A DNA stretch of 64,000 nt, from contig NZ_QBDT01000001.1 in NCBI RefSeq assembly GCF_004124325.1, forward strand, positions 1,736,001-1,800,000. The letters run 5' to 3'. A program made the position numbers and the translations under genes. This stretch comes from Streptomyces sp. L2. Its GTDB lineage: Bacteria > Actinomycetota > Actinomycetes > Streptomycetales > Streptomycetaceae. Positions 17,050 through 30,275 of the stretch are shown piece by piece (the first letter of the stretch is position 1; each line of letters opens with the position of its first letter). Below the pieces are notes generated by a model, which was given only the letters and a program-made list of their open reading frames with translations, made no database searches and was not told where the DNA came from.

Positions 17050-17874
17050 ATGACCCAGCGCACCACACTGATCACGGGCTCCACCCAGGGCATGGGCCGC
17101 GCTCTCGCCCTCGACCTGGCCCCGCGCGGCGGCACCCTCCTCCTGCATGGCCGTCACCCCGGGCGTCTGGCGGCCGTGGCCGCCGAGGCGCGGGCCGCCG
17201 CTTCCGGCACCACCGTCCGCACATACCTCGCCGACCTGGCGGACCTTGACCAGGTGCACGCGATGGCGGACCGGATCAACACAGTGGAGCCTCGGCTCGA
17301 CGGGCTGATCAACAACGCGGTGGTGGCCGGCGGCGCGGAGCCGCTGCGGCGCGAGCTGAGCCGGCAGGGCCACGAACTGCGCTTCGCCGTGAACCACCTC
17401 GCTGCCCACGCCCTCACCCGCGACCTGCTGCCCCTGCTCACCGCCTCCGCTCCGGCCCGGGTGGTCAACGTCGCCTCGATGGGCCAGGAGGCGATCGACT
17501 TCGACGACGTCATGCTGGAGCGGGGCTACGAAGGGCTGCGTGCCTACTTCCGGAGCAAGCTGGCCATGATCATGGCGACCTTCGAGCTCGCCGCCGAACT
17601 GCGCGGCACCGGCGTCACGGTCAACTCCCTCCACCCCGCCCACCTGATGGACACGGAAGCCGTCCGGACGTCCGGCCTGACCCCGGTCACCAGCACGGAG
17701 GAGGGCGTACGGCCGACGGTCCGCCTGCTCCTCGACCCGGACCTCGCCACCGTCACAGGACGCTACTTCGACCAGTTCACCGTCGCCCGCGCGCATGACC
17801 AGGCGTACGACACCGAGGCCCGTCGGCGCCTGATGCGGCTGACCCGCGGCCTGCTCGACCGGACCGGCGGCTGA
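17050..17874 (+). CDS. Short-chain dehydrogenase/reductase
   Basis: About 274 residues from ATG 17050 (GTG 17041 is an alternative). The NAD(P)-binding [12 protein letters not shown] lies at the N-terminus, [10 protein letters not shown] follows and INNAVV replaces the usual NNAG. The catalytic Ser is in VNVASMG and the catalytic pair in AYFRSK (YxxxK). A basic residue ([10 protein letters not shown]) after the second strand suggests NADPH. Substrate unknown. It is divergent from recA. A 20-bp palindrome just before the start indicates dedicated regulation. Confidence 0.88.
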   Translation: MTQRTTLITGSTQGMGRALALDLAPRGGTLLLHGRHPGRLAAVAAEARAAASGTTVRTYLADLADLDQVHAMADRINTVEPRLDGLINNAVVAGGAEPLRRELSRQGHELRFAVNHLAAHALTRDLLPLLTASAPARVVNVASMGQEAIDFDDVMLERGYEGLRAYFRSKLAMIMATFELAAELRGTGVTVNSLHPAHLMDTEAVRTSGLTPVTSTEEGVRPTVRLLLDPDLATVTGRYFDQFTVARAHDQAYDTEARRRLMRLTRGLLDRTGG

Positions 17875-17996
17875 CCCACGCGCGCGGGAGCGCGATCGGG
17901 CGCCGGCGGTACGCGTCCCGCTACTTCCGGCGGGGTACGGCAGGTGCCTCCGGGCGTACGACGACCGCGCGGAGCCTTCTCGGGAGCCTGGGGCCC

Positions 17997-18740
17997 ATGA
18001 AAATTCCGCGCCCCGCCGAACGGTTCTGCTACGCGACCGGCCTGCTCCTCGTCCTGTCCGGGCTCACGCACCTCGTGGTGTACGCCGTCGACGGCGGCCC
18101 CTGGGACGGTCCGGTGTCCTGGCGCAAGCCCGTCACGTTCGGGCTCTCCTTCGGGGCGACGCTGATCGCGCTCACCTGGGTCACGTCCTACCTGCGCGTC
18201 GGCCCGCGGCTGCGCACCGTCCTGCTCGTCGTCCTCGCCGCCGACTGCGTGGTGGAGGTGGGCGGCATCACCCTGCAGGCCTGGCGCCGGGTGCCCTCGC
18301 ACCTCAACATGGAGACCCCGTTCGACACGGCGGTGTCCATGACGCTCGCCGTGGGCGGCGGTGTCCTGGTGGCGCTGCTCACCACCCTCGCCGTCGTGTC
18401 GTTCCGGCACCGACCGGCGGGCCCCGCGGGGATGGCGCTGGCGGTGCGCTCCGGGTTCGCGATCCTCCTCGTGGCACTGGCCTCGGGCGCCGCGATGATC
18501 GCCCGTGGGGTCGCGCTCACCCGGACCGGTCACCAGGAGGCCGCCTACCACTCGACCGCTCCGCTGAAGCCGCTGCACGCGGTGAGCCTGCACGCCGTTC
18601 TGGTCCTGCCCCTGCTGGCATGGCTGCTGACCCGCACCTCGTGGAGCGAGCGGGCGCGCTGGCGGATCGTGGCCGCGGCGGCGGGGTGCTACGCGATGGC
18701 CGTCGCCGGGGCCGGCGTGTGGGCAGGCGTCGCCTACTGA
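17997..18740 (+). CDS. Integral membrane protein of unknown function
   Basis: A 247-residue polytopic protein from ATG 17997. I count about seven hydrophobic segments, including [39 protein letters not shown] and [15 protein letters not shown] conserved-looking WRKPVTFG follows the first loop, and there is a His-rich loop ([13 protein letters not shown]). No family is recognised with confidence. It lies alone between an SDR gene and the convergent AI-2E family gene. Confidence 0.75.
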   Translation: MKIPRPAERFCYATGLLLVLSGLTHLVVYAVDGGPWDGPVSWRKPVTFGLSFGATLIALTWVTSYLRVGPRLRTVLLVVLAADCVVEVGGITLQAWRRVPSHLNMETPFDTAVSMTLAVGGGVLVALLTTLAVVSFRHRPAGPAGMALAVRSGFAILLVALASGAAMIARGVALTRTGHQEAAYHSTAPLKPLHAVSLHAVLVLPLLAWLLTRTSWSERARWRIVAAAAGCYAMAVAGAGVWAGVAY

Positions 18741-18762
18741 GGGACGGCGTGTCCGGAGGGAG

Positions 18763-20025
18763 TCAGGAGGACTCCTCCGGGGCGGGCCGCTGTCGCCACA
18801 GCCGTCGCACGCGGGTGAGCGGCCCCGGGCCGCCCGAGCCCGACCGCGGGTGCCCGTGCACGCGCGGGTCGTCCGTGACGTCGTACCGCTTCACGTAGGC
18901 ACCGAGGAACGCCTGGAGCGTGGCGACCGCGGGGATGGCGATCAGTGCGCCGACCGCGCCGAGCAGCGCGGTGCCCACGATGACCGAGCCGAAGGCGACC
19001 GCCGGGTGGATGTCGACCGTCTTCGAGGTCAGCTTGGGCTGCAGCATGTAGTTCTCGAACTGCTGGTAGATCACGACGAAGACCAGCACCCACACCGCGT
19101 ACCAGGGGTTGACGGTGAACGCGATCAACATGGGCAGCGCGCCGGCGAGGTAGGTGCCGATGGTCGGGATGAACTGGGAGACCAGACCCACCCAGACCCC
19201 GAGCACGGGCGCGTACGGCACTCCCAGGGCCTCCAGCAGGATGTAGTGCGCCGCACCGGAGATGAGCGCCATGAGACCGCGGGAGTACAGGTAGCCGCCC
19301 GTCTTGTCGACCGCGATCTCCCAGGCCCGCAGCACCTCGGCCTGGCGCGCGGGCGGCAGGACGGAGCAGAGGGCGCGGCGCAGCCGGGGCCCGTCCGCGG
19401 CGAAGTAGAACGAGAACAGCCCGACCGTCAGCAGCTGGAACAGACCGCCGAGCACTTGGGCGGACACGTCCAGGACCCCGGCCGCGCTGTTCTGCGCGTA
19501 CTTGCGCAGCCAGTCGGAGTGGAGCAGCCCCTCCTGGACGTCCACCCGTCTGAGGTCCGTGTGGAACGTGTGGTTGACCCAGTTGATCAGCGAGTCAAGA
19601 TAGTCCGGGAAGCCCTCGATCATCTTGATGATCTGGCCCGCCAGCATGGACCCGAGCAAGGTGATGAATCCCGCGACGGCGACGGTGAGGCCGAGGAAGA
19701 CCAGGAAGGTGGCGAAACCCCGGCGCATGCCCCTGGCGGACATCCGGCTCACCGCGGGCTCGATGGCGAGGGCCAGGAAGAACGCGATCAATATGTTGAT
19801 CAACAGGCCGGTCAGCTGGTGGAAGGCCCAGCTGCCGAGCTGGAACGCGGCGACCAGCGCGAGCGCGAGGACCATGGCGCGCGGCAGCCAGCGCGGCATG
19901 CGCGTCCCCCAACCGGCGGCGCCGGTGGCCGGGAGCCGGGCGGGCGTCGAGGGGTCCGGGGATGCCGCGTGCCGGTCGACCGGCTCGGTGTCGTCAGTGG
20001 GTGCCACGGGCCCAGTGTCACCCAC
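18763..20025 (-). CDS. AI-2E family transporter (PF01594)
   Basis: A 420-residue membrane protein from GTG 20025; GTG 20007 is a possible later start, and no clear Shine-Dalgarno is present. An N-terminal acidic/Pro tail of about 45 residues is followed by paired TM helices, a large amphipathic middle region (LINWVNHTFHTDLRRVDVQEGLL) and C-terminal TMs with the family signature GVPYAPVLGVWVGLVSQFIPTIGTYLAG. Family members are called autoinducer-2 exporters or Na+/H+ antiporters; function here is not known. A soluble tail of about 50 residues ends the protein. Confidence 0.88.
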   Translation of the reverse strand: MGDTGPVAPTDDTEPVDRHAASPDPSTPARLPATGAAGWGTRMPRWLPRAMVLALALVAAFQLGSWAFHQLTGLLINILIAFFLALAIEPAVSRMSARGMRRGFATFLVFLGLTVAVAGFITLLGSMLAGQIIKMIEGFPDYLDSLINWVNHTFHTDLRRVDVQEGLLHSDWLRKYAQNSAAGVLDVSAQVLGGLFQLLTVGLFSFYFAADGPRLRRALCSVLPPARQAEVLRAWEIAVDKTGGYLYSRGLMALISGAAHYILLEALGVPYAPVLGVWVGLVSQFIPTIGTYLAGALPMLIAFTVNPWYAVWVLVFVVIYQQFENYMLQPKLTSKTVDIHPAVAFGSVIVGTALLGAVGALIAIPAVATLQAFLGAYVKRYDVTDDPRVHGHPRSGSGGPGPLTRVRRLWRQRPAPEESS

Positions 20026-20056
20026 GTGGCGGACGGCCCGTCGGCCGCCTCCTGGT

Positions 20057-20251
20057 TCAGCGCCTCTCCCCCGGCACGTCCATCACCGAGCAGACCACGC
20101 GCCACACGTCCTTGGCCTCCCAGCCCGCGTCCAGCGCCTCGTTCACCGTGCGCCCGCCCAGCTCGGACATGACGTGGTCGCGCGCGAAGTTCTCGGCGTA
20201 CCCCGAACCGAAGTGTTCGTCCATCCGCTGCCAGAAGACCGTCAACCGCAT
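20057..20251 (-). CDS. DUF3046 family protein
   Basis: A 64-residue protein (MRLTVFWQRMDEHFGSGYAENFARDH, GGRTVNEALDAGWEAKDVWRVVC). It is a conserved small actinobacterial family found close to recA in many genomes, as in M. tuberculosis. Function unknown. No Shine-Dalgarno; TACTGG lies about 5 nt before the ATG, so the mRNA may be leaderless. It lies 31 bp upstream of the AI-2E gene on the same strand. Confidence 0.85.
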   Translation of the reverse strand: MRLTVFWQRMDEHFGSGYAENFARDHVMSELGGRTVNEALDAGWEAKDVWRVVCSVMDVPGERR

Positions 20252-20296
20252 GACCCCAGTATCCCGCCCCTGAGAGTGGGGCCCGCCCGGGACCGC

Positions 20297-20327
20297 TTGC
20301 CGAGACCGCTTTCCACCCTACGGTCTC
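20297..20327 (+). promoter_or_regulatory. Promoter with overlapping inverted repeat
   Basis: TTGCCG (20297-20302), 16-bp spacer, TACGGT (20319-20324), then 7 nt to ATG 20332: a leaderless start. Inverted repeat GAGACCG (20302-20308) / CGGTCTC (20321-20327) begins at the -35 and covers the -10, an ideal repressor position. Confidence 0.55.
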
Positions 20328-20331
20328 ATCC

Positions 20332-21276
20332 ATGGCTGACACAGGAGCTTCCCCCCTCCCCTCCACGCCCCCGGCGCGTTCCCCGCTCTTCCGCGCCGAA
20401 CAGTTCGTCTGGCTCACCGCGCGCGTGCTGGAGCAGCGCCTCTTCGCGTACCACTTCCTGAACGGCGCCCCCGAACCGGTGGAGGCCGCACTGGACGCCT
20501 ACCGCGACGAGGACGGCGGATACGGTCATGCGCTGGAGCCCGATCTGCGCGGTCCGGTGAGCCAGCCCCTGCACGTCGCCCGCGCGCTGCGCGTCCTGGA
20601 CGCCATCGGGCGCTGCGGCGGGCAGCGGGTGGACCGGGTGTGCCGTTACCTGACCGCCGTCTCCACGGCGGACGGCGCGCTCCCGGCGGTCCTCGCCGGC
20701 CAGCGCGGCTACCCGGCGGCCCCGTTCGTCCCGGTCGTGGACGATCCGCCGGGCGAGCTGCTCGCCACCGGCCCGGTGGTGGGTCTGCTGCACCGCAACG
20801 AGGTATGGCACGCCTGGCTGTTCCGGGCCACCGACTTCTGCTGGCAGGCCGTGGAGTCGCTGGAGAAGTCCCATCCCTACGAGGTGGAGGCCGCCGTCGC
20901 CTTCCTGGACTGGGCCCCGGACCGCCCGCGCGCGGAGGCCGCCGCCGACCGTCTCGGCCGTCTGGTCCGCGAACAGCGGCTGGCGGCGCTCGATCCGGAC
21001 CGGCTCGACGCGTACCCGGTCGCGCCCGGCTACGCCCCCGGCGAGCACCACTTCCCGCACGACTTCGCGCCCGGCCCGGACTCGCTCGCGCGAGCGTGGT
21101 TCACGGACGAGGAGATGACCCGTTCGCTGGACCACCTCGCCGCCGAGCAGCAGGAGGACGGCGGCTGGCCGATCCGCTGGCGCCAGTGGGCACCGGTCGT
21201 CGCGCTGGAGTCGCGTCCCGCGGTGACCATCGAGGCGCTGCGCACCCTCAGGGCGTACGGCCGCTTCGTCGGCTGA
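20332..21276 (+). CDS. Terpenoid-cyclase-fold (prenyltransferase-like) protein of unknown function
   Basis: A 314-residue soluble protein from ATG 20332. It contains QW-like alpha-toroid repeats: AYRDEDGGYGHALEPDLRG near residue 60 and EQQEDGGWPIRW near residue 280. A PGEHHFPHDFAPGP segment lies between them. There is no DXDD or other cyclase acid motif, so catalysis is doubtful. The promoter region suggests a leaderless mRNA. It is not obviously linked to its neighbours. Confidence 0.75.
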   Translation: MADTGASPLPSTPPARSPLFRAEQFVWLTARVLEQRLFAYHFLNGAPEPVEAALDAYRDEDGGYGHALEPDLRGPVSQPLHVARALRVLDAIGRCGGQRVDRVCRYLTAVSTADGALPAVLAGQRGYPAAPFVPVVDDPPGELLATGPVVGLLHRNEVWHAWLFRATDFCWQAVESLEKSHPYEVEAAVAFLDWAPDRPRAEAAADRLGRLVREQRLAALDPDRLDAYPVAPGYAPGEHHFPHDFAPGPDSLARAWFTDEEMTRSLDHLAAEQQEDGGWPIRWRQWAPVVALESRPAVTIEALRTLRAYGRFVG

Positions 21277-21466
21277 GCCGCGTCGTCGGCGGAGCCGCGC
21301 CGACCGGTCCGGCTGCGCTCGTCCCCGCCAGGGCCCCACCCCTGAAGCCGACCTCAGCCCGGCCCCGGCCCCGGCTCCGGCCCCGACCCTCAAGCCGACC
21401 CCACCCACAGTCCCGGCCCCGGGCCCCGCCCCGGCCTCGGCGCCTCGTTTGCGCAGGTCAGGCCGA

Positions 21467-21489
21467 TTGTCAGTGGCCGGGTGCAGGAT
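21467..21489 (+). promoter_or_regulatory. RecA-NDp (PafBC-type) promoter of lhr
   Basis: TTGTCAGTGGC (21467-21477) is identical to the recA element. It is followed by 6 nt and CAGGAT (21484-21489) in the -10 position. The -10 ends 6 nt before ATG 21496, predicting a leaderless transcript; AGGA within the -10 also has Shine-Dalgarno spacing. Confidence 0.75.
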
Positions 21490-21495
21490 GGACGC

Positions 21496-26511
<5,016 letters not shown>

Positions 26512-26526
26512 CCAGAGGCCGCACCC

Positions 26527-26614
26527 GCACCCCGGGCCCCGAGCCGGGCTCCCGCACCCCGGGCCCGGGTCCCGCACCCCGCACCTTGGCTCGCGCATCC
26601 CGCACCCCGGGCCC
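26527..26614. repeat. Dispersed GC-rich repeats between lhr and nei
   Basis: GCACCCCGGGCCC occurs three times (26527, 26554, 26602), each preceded by CC or CCC, with shorter GCACCCCGCACC fragments between. This C-rich stretch fills most of the 134-bp gap. Confidence 0.7.
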
Positions 26615-26645
26615 GCCCTCGGTCGCCCCATGGCACGCTTGAACC

Positions 26646-27491
26646 ATGCCCGAAGGTGACACGGTGTGGCAGGCAGCCCGGCGGCTGCACAGCGCCCTGG
26701 CCGGCGAAGTGCTCACCCGCAGCGACTTCCGGGTGCCGAAGTACGCCACGGTCGACCTCACCGGGCGGACGGTCCTGGACACCGTGGCGCGCGGCAAGCA
26801 CCTGCTGACCCGGTTCGAGGGCGGTTTCACCCTGCACACCCACCTCCGCATGGAGGGTGCCTGGAAGGTCTACGGCGAGGGTGAGCGCTGGCGCGGCGGC
26901 CCCGGGCACCAGATCCGGGCGATCCTCGCCGCGGCCGGCCGCACCGCGGTGGGCTACCGCCTCCCCGTCCTGGAGTTCCTGCGCACCGCCGAGGAGGAAC
27001 GGGCCGTCGGTCATCTCGGCCCCGATCTGCTGGGCCCCGACTGGGACGCCGGGCGCGCCCTGTCCAACCTGCTCGCCGAGCCCTCCCGCCCCCTCGGCGA
27101 GGCCCTGCTCGACCAGCGCAATCTCGCGGGTATCGGCAACGTCTACAAGAGCGAGCTGTGCTTCCTGCTCGGCGTGACCCCCTGGCTGCCCGTCGGCGCG
27201 CTGCCCGAGGACCACGCCGCCCGGTTGCCCGCGCTCGCCAAGAAGCTGCTGGAGGCCAACCGCGACCGCCCGATCCGGCAGACGACGGGCGTCCGCCACC
27301 ACGACCTGTTCGTCTACGGCCGTGCGTCCCGCCCCTGTCTGCGCTGCCGCACGCCCGTCCGCGTGGCCGACCAGGGTGACGGCTCCCAGGAACGCCCCAC
27401 CTACTGGTGCCCGTCCTGCCAGCAGGGCCCCGCACCCGCACCGGGATCAGCCCAGAAGTGGCGTGACCGCTATCCCCGCCGAGACAATTGA
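26646..27491 (+). CDS. nei: Fpg/Nei family DNA glycosylase (Nei-type endonuclease VIII)
   Basis: A 281-residue base-excision enzyme. The mature N-terminus is PEGDTV, with catalytic Pro2 and Glu3. A lysine lies in ARGKHLLTRF. The helix-two-turn-helix is QRNLAGIGNVYKSE. A C-terminal zinc finger has four cysteines in two CxxC pairs (CLRC and CPSC). It removes oxidised pyrimidines with beta,delta lyase activity. It sits 134 bp after lhr in the same direction; the lhr-nei pair is conserved in mycobacteria, so damage induction from the lhr promoter may extend to it. Confidence 0.93.
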   Translation: MPEGDTVWQAARRLHSALAGEVLTRSDFRVPKYATVDLTGRTVLDTVARGKHLLTRFEGGFTLHTHLRMEGAWKVYGEGERWRGGPGHQIRAILAAAGRTAVGYRLPVLEFLRTAEEERAVGHLGPDLLGPDWDAGRALSNLLAEPSRPLGEALLDQRNLAGIGNVYKSELCFLLGVTPWLPVGALPEDHAARLPALAKKLLEANRDRPIRQTTGVRHHDLFVYGRASRPCLRCRTPVRVADQGDGSQERPTYWCPSCQQGPAPAPGSAQKWRDRYPRRDN

Positions 27492-27517
27492 CGGACCATC
27501 AGAAATGCTCGTACCGT
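27488..27517 (+). promoter_or_regulatory. Promoter of the second SDR gene
   Basis: TTGACG (27488-27493), 18-bp spacer, TACCGT (27512-27517); the predicted transcription start coincides with ATG 27524, giving a leaderless mRNA. It overlaps the end of nei. Confidence 0.6.
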
Positions 27518-27523
27518 CGGGGA

Positions 27524-28288
27524 ATGGCCCTCACGGCGTACGACCTCACCGGGCGCACCGCGTTCGTCACCGGCGCCGCCGGCGGCATCGGTCGGGCCTC
27601 GGCCGTCCTGCTCGCCGAGGCGGGCGCCACGGTGCACTGTGCCGACCGGGACGTGGACGGCTTGCGGGGCACGGGCAAGCTGATCGAGGAGCGCGGCGGC
27701 ACGGCCCGTACGCACGTCCTGGACGTCACCGACCGGGCGCGGCTCGGCCAGGCCGTCCGTTCCTGCGGCCGTCTGGACGTGATGGCGGCGATCGCCGGGA
27801 TCATGCACAGCAGCCCCGTGCTGGAGACGCTGGACGAGGATCTCGACCGGGTGATGAGCGTCAACTTCAAGGGCGTGCTGCACGCGTGCCAGGAGGCGGC
27901 CCGGCTGATGCTCGCCCACGGGACCCGGGGCAGCATCGTGACCATGGCGTCCGGCGCGGTCGACACCGGCGGGCCGGGCCTACTCTGCTACGGCGCGGCG
28001 AAGGCGGCCGTGGTCCAGCTGACGAAGACGCTGGCCACCGAGGTCGGCCGGCACGGCATCCGGGTCAACGCGGTCGCGCCGGGCTGGATCCGCACGCCCA
28101 TGACGGACCGTCATGACGGCGAGGCCCAGGCGCACACCGAGTCGGTGATGGCGCGGATGGCACCGCTGGGCCGGGTGGGCGAGCCGGAGGACGTCGCGCA
28201 TACGGTGCTGTACCTGGCGTCCGACGCCTCGGCGTTCACGACGGGTCAGATCCTGCGTCCCAACGGCGGTGTGGCGATGCCCTGGTAG
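27524..28288 (+). CDS. Short-chain dehydrogenase/reductase
   Basis: A 254-residue classical SDR from ATG 27524 (a TTG start at 27488 would place the start inside the -35 box). It has TGAAGGIGRA near the N-terminus, LDVTD, AAIAGI in place of NNAG, catalytic Ser in VTMASGAV, YGAAK (YxxxK) and the PGWIRTPM loop. The acidic end of strand 2 (HCADRD) favours NAD. Substrate unknown. Its 3' end overlaps an opposite-strand small gene by 53 bp. Confidence 0.88.
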   Translation: MALTAYDLTGRTAFVTGAAGGIGRASAVLLAEAGATVHCADRDVDGLRGTGKLIEERGGTARTHVLDVTDRARLGQAVRSCGRLDVMAAIAGIMHSSPVLETLDEDLDRVMSVNFKGVLHACQEAARLMLAHGTRGSIVTMASGAVDTGGPGLLCYGAAKAAVVQLTKTLATEVGRHGIRVNAVAPGWIRTPMTDRHDGEAQAHTESVMARMAPLGRVGEPEDVAHTVLYLASDASAFTTGQILRPNGGVAMPW

Positions 28289-28514
28289 CGTCGCTCGCCC
28301 GCCAGGCGTCGGACCACCGCCCCGCCCGCACGGCCCCCTCCGCCTGTCCCTTGGGCACACAGCGCACCGGCAGCAGGCTGATCCCCCAGCCGCCGGCCAC
28401 GACGGCCCCTTCGAGCACGCCCGCGCCTTCCCCGAGGGCGATCCGCACCGCGGCCCACCACCACACGGCCCCGCACCCGAGAGCGGCCGCCCACCGCAGT
28501 GCCCGCCGCATCAT
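28236..28514 (-). CDS. Small membrane protein, convergent with and overlapping the SDR gene
   Basis: A 92-residue product from ATG 28514. The ribosome-binding site is near perfect (GGAGGAGG, 28529-28522 on the minus strand, 7-nt spacing), which is my main reason for calling it. Two hydrophobic stretches are present (ALRWAAALGCGAVWWWAAVRIALG and GAVVAGGWGISLLPV), then a charged tail. No family is recognised. The last 53 bp are antisense to the SDR C-terminus. Confidence 0.6.
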   Translation of the reverse strand: MMRRALRWAAALGCGAVWWWAAVRIALGEGAGVLEGAVVAGGWGISLLPVRCVPKGQAEGAVRAGRWSDAWRASDATRASPHRRWDAGSDPS

Positions 28515-28606
28515 GTGCCCGCCTCCTCCGCCCGGACCCTAGAACGCCGCCTCACCGGCGTGACAGGCGCACCAAGGGGCTCACCGATGCACCGCGGAAC
28601 AGACGG

Positions 28607-29077
28607 CTAGGCGTTCTCCGCCTGGAACATCCAGTGATGCTTCTCCAGGTCCGCCGTGATGCCGATGAAGATGTCCTGCGTGACCGGGTCGGGCTCGCCG
28701 GTGGACTCCACCCGCTCGCGCATACGGGTGATCACCGCGCCCAGGGCGTCCACCATCGCGCCGACCCCGTCCCCGTCCTTGATCCAGCCCGCCGGAGTGT
28801 CTCCGATGCCGCTGCCGGAGGAGATCGTGGCGGCGCGTCCGTCCGGCGAGACGCCCAGCGCCGACGCCCGTTCGGCGACCGTGTCGGCGTGGGTGCGGGC
28901 GGTGGTCACGACCTCGTCGAGCTGCAGGTGGACGGACCGGAAGCGGGGCCCGACGACGTTCCAGTGGATCTGCTTCGCGACCAGGGAGAGGTCCAGCAGA
29001 TCGACGAGGGCGCCCTGCAGCGCCTCGCCCACGGTCTTCAGGGCGTCGTCGGGCAACGGACTCTTCACGACGTTCAT
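28607..29077 (-). CDS. dps: Dps-family ferritin-like DNA-binding protein
   Basis: A 156-residue protein from ATG 29077. The ferroxidase ligands are visible in KQIHWNVVGPRFRSVHLQLDEV (His, His, Asp, Glu across the dimer interface). It oxidises and stores iron and compacts DNA. There is no long N- or C-terminal tail, matching the tail-less class; in S. coelicolor the homologue at this locus is, as I recall, DpsB. clgR follows 168 bp downstream from its own start side. A large hairpin separates the two genes. Confidence 0.93.
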   Translation of the reverse strand: MNVVKSPLPDDALKTVGEALQGALVDLLDLSLVAKQIHWNVVGPRFRSVHLQLDEVVTTARTHADTVAERASALGVSPDGRAATISSGSGIGDTPAGWIKDGDGVGAMVDALGAVITRMRERVESTGEPDPVTQDIFIGITADLEKHHWMFQAENA

Positions 29078-29181
29078 ACGCACGCTCCGGTGGTAGGCCC
29101 CCGCGTCCCTCCACCATGACCGCACCGGCCCGCACCGGCAAACGGACGCACGAGGCCCACCCGCAGGCGCCCGGACACGGC

Positions 29182-29235
29182 GAGGCCCCGGCCGCACCGG
29201 CTCCGGACTTCCGGAGCGGCCCCGGCCGGGGCCTC
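29182..29235 (-). terminator. Nested hairpin terminator after clgR
   Basis: Outer perfect 13-bp stem GAGGCCCCGGCCG (29182-29194) / CGGCCGGGGCCTC (29223-29235). An inner stem CTCCGG (29201-29206) / CCGGAG (29211-29216) caps it. It lies 11 nt beyond the clgR stop. Confidence 0.8.
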
Positions 29236-29245
29236 ACACACACGC

Positions 29246-29620
29246 TCAGGCAGCGACGACGTCCACCGCTTCGGCGGGCGCCTTGATGGTCACCCGTTCC
29301 GGTGGCACACCCGTCACCGACACGGAACCCAGCATCGGGCGGACCGGTGCGGGTACAGGGTCGGTGGCCGCTGCGGACTGGGCCAGCTCGGCGAGCGCCA
29401 GCTCGTCGCTCACTTCTCGCATGAGTTCCGACATCCGTACGTCCAGCGCGTCGCAGATGGCGGAGAGCAGCTCGGAGGAAGCCTCCTTCTGCCCCCGCTC
29501 CACCTCGGAGAGATAGCCGAGTGAGACTCGGGCGGACGAGGAGACTTCGCGCAGAGTACGGCCCTGGCGTTGGCGCTGCCGACGCAGCACGTCACCCAGC
29601 AGGCGACGGAGCAGAATCAT
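29246..29620 (-). CDS. clgR: ClgR-type XRE transcriptional activator of protease genes
   Basis: A 124-residue regulator from ATG 29620 with GAGGAGGGAG upstream. The helix-turn-helix is [30 protein letters not shown]. The neighbours cinA, pgsA and rimO reproduce the clgR locus of other actinobacteria. In Streptomyces, ClgR activates clpP1, clpC and lon and is itself degraded by ClpP through two C-terminal alanines; this protein ends in VDVVAA, keeping that degron. It is likely controlled after translation. Confidence 0.85.
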   Translation of the reverse strand: MILLRRLLGDVLRRQRQRQGRTLREVSSSARVSLGYLSEVERGQKEASSELLSAICDALDVRMSELMREVSDELALAELAQSAAATDPVPAPVRPMLGSVSVTGVPPERVTIKAPAEAVDVVAA

Positions 29621-29729
29621 CGGTGGCTCCCTCCTCGGACCGCGTAGCCGCATCCTTCACGCCCCACCGTACCGCCTCGCGCCGCGGCCGTGCGGGGAGC
29701 GATGTCGTGTTCACTCAGGGCTGCAAACA

Positions 29730-30275
29730 TCAAAACCCCCCGTTCCGTTCCGTATCCTGTGCCCGCTCGTTCCCGGTCTGTCGGCCCGCCAGCTCCCTCA
29801 GGAGGAGCGCGAGCACGCTCCGTACACTCTCCATACGGATTTCCGCACGGTCGCCGTTCAACCGCAGGGCCTCGACTCTTCCGCCACCGGCAGAACCGGG
29901 AACCGCGCTCCGGGGCCCGTCGGCGGCCACGAACACCGTGCCGACCGGCTGGCCGTCCTGCGGATCGGGTCCCGCGACTCCGGTGGTCGCGATGCCCCAG
30001 TCGGCGCCCAACGCCTCCCGCACACCTGCGGCCATCTGGGCCGCGACCTGCGGATCCACCGCTCCGCGCTGCTCCAGCAGGGTGGCGTCGACACCCAGCA
30101 GATCATGCTTGAGTCCGGTGGCGTAGGCGGTGACCGAACCCCGGAACACCTTCGACGCCCCGGGGACGGACGTGATCTCCGCCGCGACCAGACCACCGGT
30201 GAGCGACTCGGCCACCGCGAGCGTCTCGCCCCTCACGGTCAGTAGTCGCACCAGTTCGGTGGCCGGCAGACTCAC
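29730..30275 (-). CDS. cinA: CinA C-terminal-domain protein (PncC-type nicotinamide-nucleotide amidase)
   Basis: A 181-residue protein from GTG 30275, with GGAGGAG upstream and a GTGA overlap with the pgsA stop. It contains only the amidase domain: AVAESLTGGLVAAEIT (catalytic Ser and lysine region), VFRGSVTAYATGLKHDLLGV, ADWGIATTGVAGPDPQDGQPVGTVFVA. It hydrolyses NMN to nicotinate mononucleotide. The N-terminal molybdopterin-like domain of full-length CinA is absent, as in many actinobacteria. Confidence 0.92.
   Translation of the reverse strand: MSLPATELVRLLTVRGETLAVAESLTGGLVAAEITSVPGASKVFRGSVTAYATGLKHDLLGVDATLLEQRGAVDPQVAAQMAAGVREALGADWGIATTGVAGPDPQDGQPVGTVFVAADGPRSAVPGSAGGGRVEALRLNGDRAEIRMESVRSVLALLLRELAGRQTGNERAQDTERNGGF

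Noticed and set aside
20204..20219. CGAAC-N6-GTTCG inside the DUF3046 gene as a LexA box
   Set aside because: LexA boxes need a 4-bp gap; the gap here is 6 and the site is inside coding sequence.
20281..21480. A secondary-metabolism terpene cyclase cluster around the cyclase-fold protein
   Set aside because: No DXDD motif and no prenyltransferase, P450 or transporter neighbours.
27488..27523. TTG 27488 as start of the second SDR
   Set aside because: It coincides with the -35 hexamer TTGACG, and no Shine-Dalgarno precedes it.
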